The notes under the pieces: model-generated
The model's input: the letters and a program-made list of their open reading frames with translations, nothing else
The model's database searches: none
Told to the model about the DNA's origin: nothing
Translations under genes and position numbers: made by a program
Part shown: positions 63,046 to 64,000 of the stretch, piece by piece
Layout of the letters: every line of letters starts with the position of its first letter
Position numbering within the stretch: the first letter of the stretch is position 1
Assembly (NCBI RefSeq): GCF_900114635.1
Contig: NZ_FOTQ01000001.1
Coordinates: 992,001 to 1,056,000, forward strand
Source: Shimia aestuarii
GTDB lineage: Bacteria > Pseudomonadota > Alphaproteobacteria > Rhodobacterales > Rhodobacteraceae
Direction: 5' to 3'
DNA: 64,000 nucleotides

Positions 63046-63522
63046 TCAGGTTCTGTAGAAACAGTAGCGGTCCGGCGCGACGGTTTCCGGGCCACGCACC
63101 TGCTCAAAACCGACCAGCGGCTGGCCTGAAATCAGAACGCCGCCCGGCGCCATGATATCGGCAATCATGGGCGACAGACGCGCGGCTTCGGCCACGTCCT
63201 TGTCTTTCTCGCCAAAGCCAAAGTCATAATGCGCCAACACGATCTTGGCGCCGCTCGCGGCCAGTTTCCTGAGCATGTCTTCGGCTTCGCCTTGCAGGAA
63301 GTCCTGCTCGGGTGGAATGCAGGAAGGATGACATTGCAATACACGGTCGATGACCCATATCCGGCGATCGGGCGCGATCTCGCGCAGGTGGTCATAGGTG
63401 CGGCCATTGCCAAGCCCCATATCCACGTAATCGCCTTCGACCCCAGCCACACAGGCGTGCCCCCATTCCAGCCCGTCCCGCTGGGCGGCCAGCCGCCGCA
63501 TCATGCTGTCCAAACGGCTCAT
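63046..63522 (-). CDS. small class I methyltransferase-like protein
   Basis: Protein of 158 residues. SAM-like loop DYVDMGLGNGRTYDHL, then DRRIWVIDRVLQCHP and KIVLAHYDFGFGEKD, and the late MIADIMAPGGVLISGQPLVG. Short for the family. It starts at 63522, overlapping the deacetylase gene by four bases. Substrate unknown. Confidence 0.72.
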   Translation of the reverse strand: MSRLDSMMRRLAAQRDGLEWGHACVAGVEGDYVDMGLGNGRTYDHLREIAPDRRIWVIDRVLQCHPSCIPPEQDFLQGEAEDMLRKLAASGAKIVLAHYDFGFGEKDKDVAEAARLSPMIADIMAPGGVLISGQPLVGFEQVRGPETVAPDRYCFYRT

Positions 63523-64000
63523 GTCCTGTCCTTTCCGTTCTGCCGAAAGAGCGTCACGGGCCCCTCGCAAAGTTCCAAAATGAATTGACGCGAGAACTCC
63601 CAGATATCCGCGTCATGTACAAGGTGATGTGTCAGATACCCCAAGGGCTCGGCATTGTCTGACCGCCCCTCCCGCCTGTCACGCAACAGGGCAACCGTCT
63701 GTTCCAAAATAGCTTCTGGCGGTACAAGCCCACGTGTGCCGCGCCAGAAGATCGGGTCGATATGGGTGTTGATCTGTTCCAGCCCCGGCACAGCATCGAC
63801 CGACTTGCGCGGCAAATAGGTCGAAACCGACTCGTATCCCAGCGACTGCAACAAAGGCAACGCACCATTGTCCAACCGGTTCCAAGGCGGCACGAACATC
63901 CGCGCCAAACGCGCGCCGAACAGGTCTTCCATCCTTGCCAGACCCGCCTTCAAATCGGCCTCGATCTCGGCCTTTGGACGGCCCGGTCCGAACTCGGCTT
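63519..64000 (-). CDS. polysaccharide deacetylase family protein (5' part outside window)
   Basis: C-terminal 160 residues of a protein whose beginning is beyond the right edge; the frame is open to position 64000. The part MFVPPWNRLDNGALPLLQSLGYESVSTYLPRK fits the NodB-type barrel, and THHLVHDADIWEFSRQFI is near the end. Deacetylates N-acetyl glycans or related substrates. Coupled to the methyltransferase. Confidence 0.75.
   Translation of the reverse strand, partial: AEFGPGRPKAEIEADLKAGLARMEDLFGARLARMFVPPWNRLDNGALPLLQSLGYESVSTYLPRKSVDAVPGLEQINTHIDPIFWRGTRGLVPPEAILEQTVALLRDRREGRSDNAEPLGYLTHHLVHDADIWEFSRQFILELCEGPVTLFRQNGKDRT

Noticed and set aside
1-64000. Prophage, insertion sequence or integrative element
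   Set aside because: No transposase, integrase or phage genes and no tRNA attachment site are visible.

Overview
The window reads as a GC-rich alphaproteobacterial chromosome, most likely from the Rhodobacterales (Roseobacter group). The evidence is a methylsuccinyl-CoA dehydrogenase of the ethylmalonyl-CoA pathway, a fmt plus triple peptide deformylase cluster, the gene order rpoZ-rsh-pdxJ-acpS-lepB-rnc-era-recO, a tripartite tricarboxylate (Tct) transporter, a full CtrA-type box, and a cobalamin riboswitch in front of cbtBA. I see no rRNA, tRNA, CRISPR array, prophage or insertion sequence. Coding density is high and most long antisense frames are GC-rich shadows.

Layout. 1-5400: a catabolic cassette with a GntR regulator, a class-I glutamine amidotransferase, a cytochrome P450, a glutamine-synthetase-like ligase, a [2Fe-2S] ferredoxin and a diheme cytochrome c. 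This looks like a gamma-glutamylation route for an amine in which a P450 does the oxidation. 5556-15873: an IclR regulator and a class III aminotransferase face a long operon tctC-tctB-tctA-aldehyde dehydrogenase-phospholyase-like PLP enzyme-APH-type kinase-Tm-1-like protein. The kinase/phospholyase/dehydrogenase trio fits phosphorylation and then ammonia/phosphate elimination of an amino alcohol. 15943-18852: a two-helix ion channel, a DUF2478 protein and two membrane transport proteins. 18996-21982: mcd, a TetR regulator sharing a promoter motif with mcd, and a META-domain lipoprotein. 21960-30993: housekeeping genes (recO, era, rnc, lepB, acpS, pdxJ, DUF2062, rsh, rpoZ, folK). 31146-35402: a NYN protein, a small cytochrome c, and the ispH-DUF3429-lysE-methyltransferase-rnhA operon. 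35406-39989: a methyltransferase, a glycosyltransferase, a GlsB-like protein, and fmt with three overlapping deformylase genes, one apparently inactive. 40082-51822: a C-S lyase, a GST, a receiver-like protein, cobC-cbiB, a lytic transglycosylase, smc, and the riboswitch with cbtBA. 51895-57837: a large diheme cytochrome, a DUF839 (PhoX-like) protein, a class V PLP enzyme and a porin. 57939-64000: kynU-kynA, an SDR-like protein without its Tyr/Lys pair, a U32 peptidase, a methyltransferase and a truncated polysaccharide deacetylase.

The most unusual signals are: (i) the P450/ferredoxin/ligase/amidotransferase cassette; (ii) the kinase-phospholyase-dehydrogenase operon; (iii) an iterated 11-bp direct repeat (unit CCGACGYNATA) at three unrelated intergenic sites; (iv) an 18-bp element shared by the mcd and TetR promoters; (v) two enzyme homologues, a deformylase and an SDR, that have lost catalytic residues. 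No ferredoxin reductase, kynurenine formamidase or other missing partners were found in the window.
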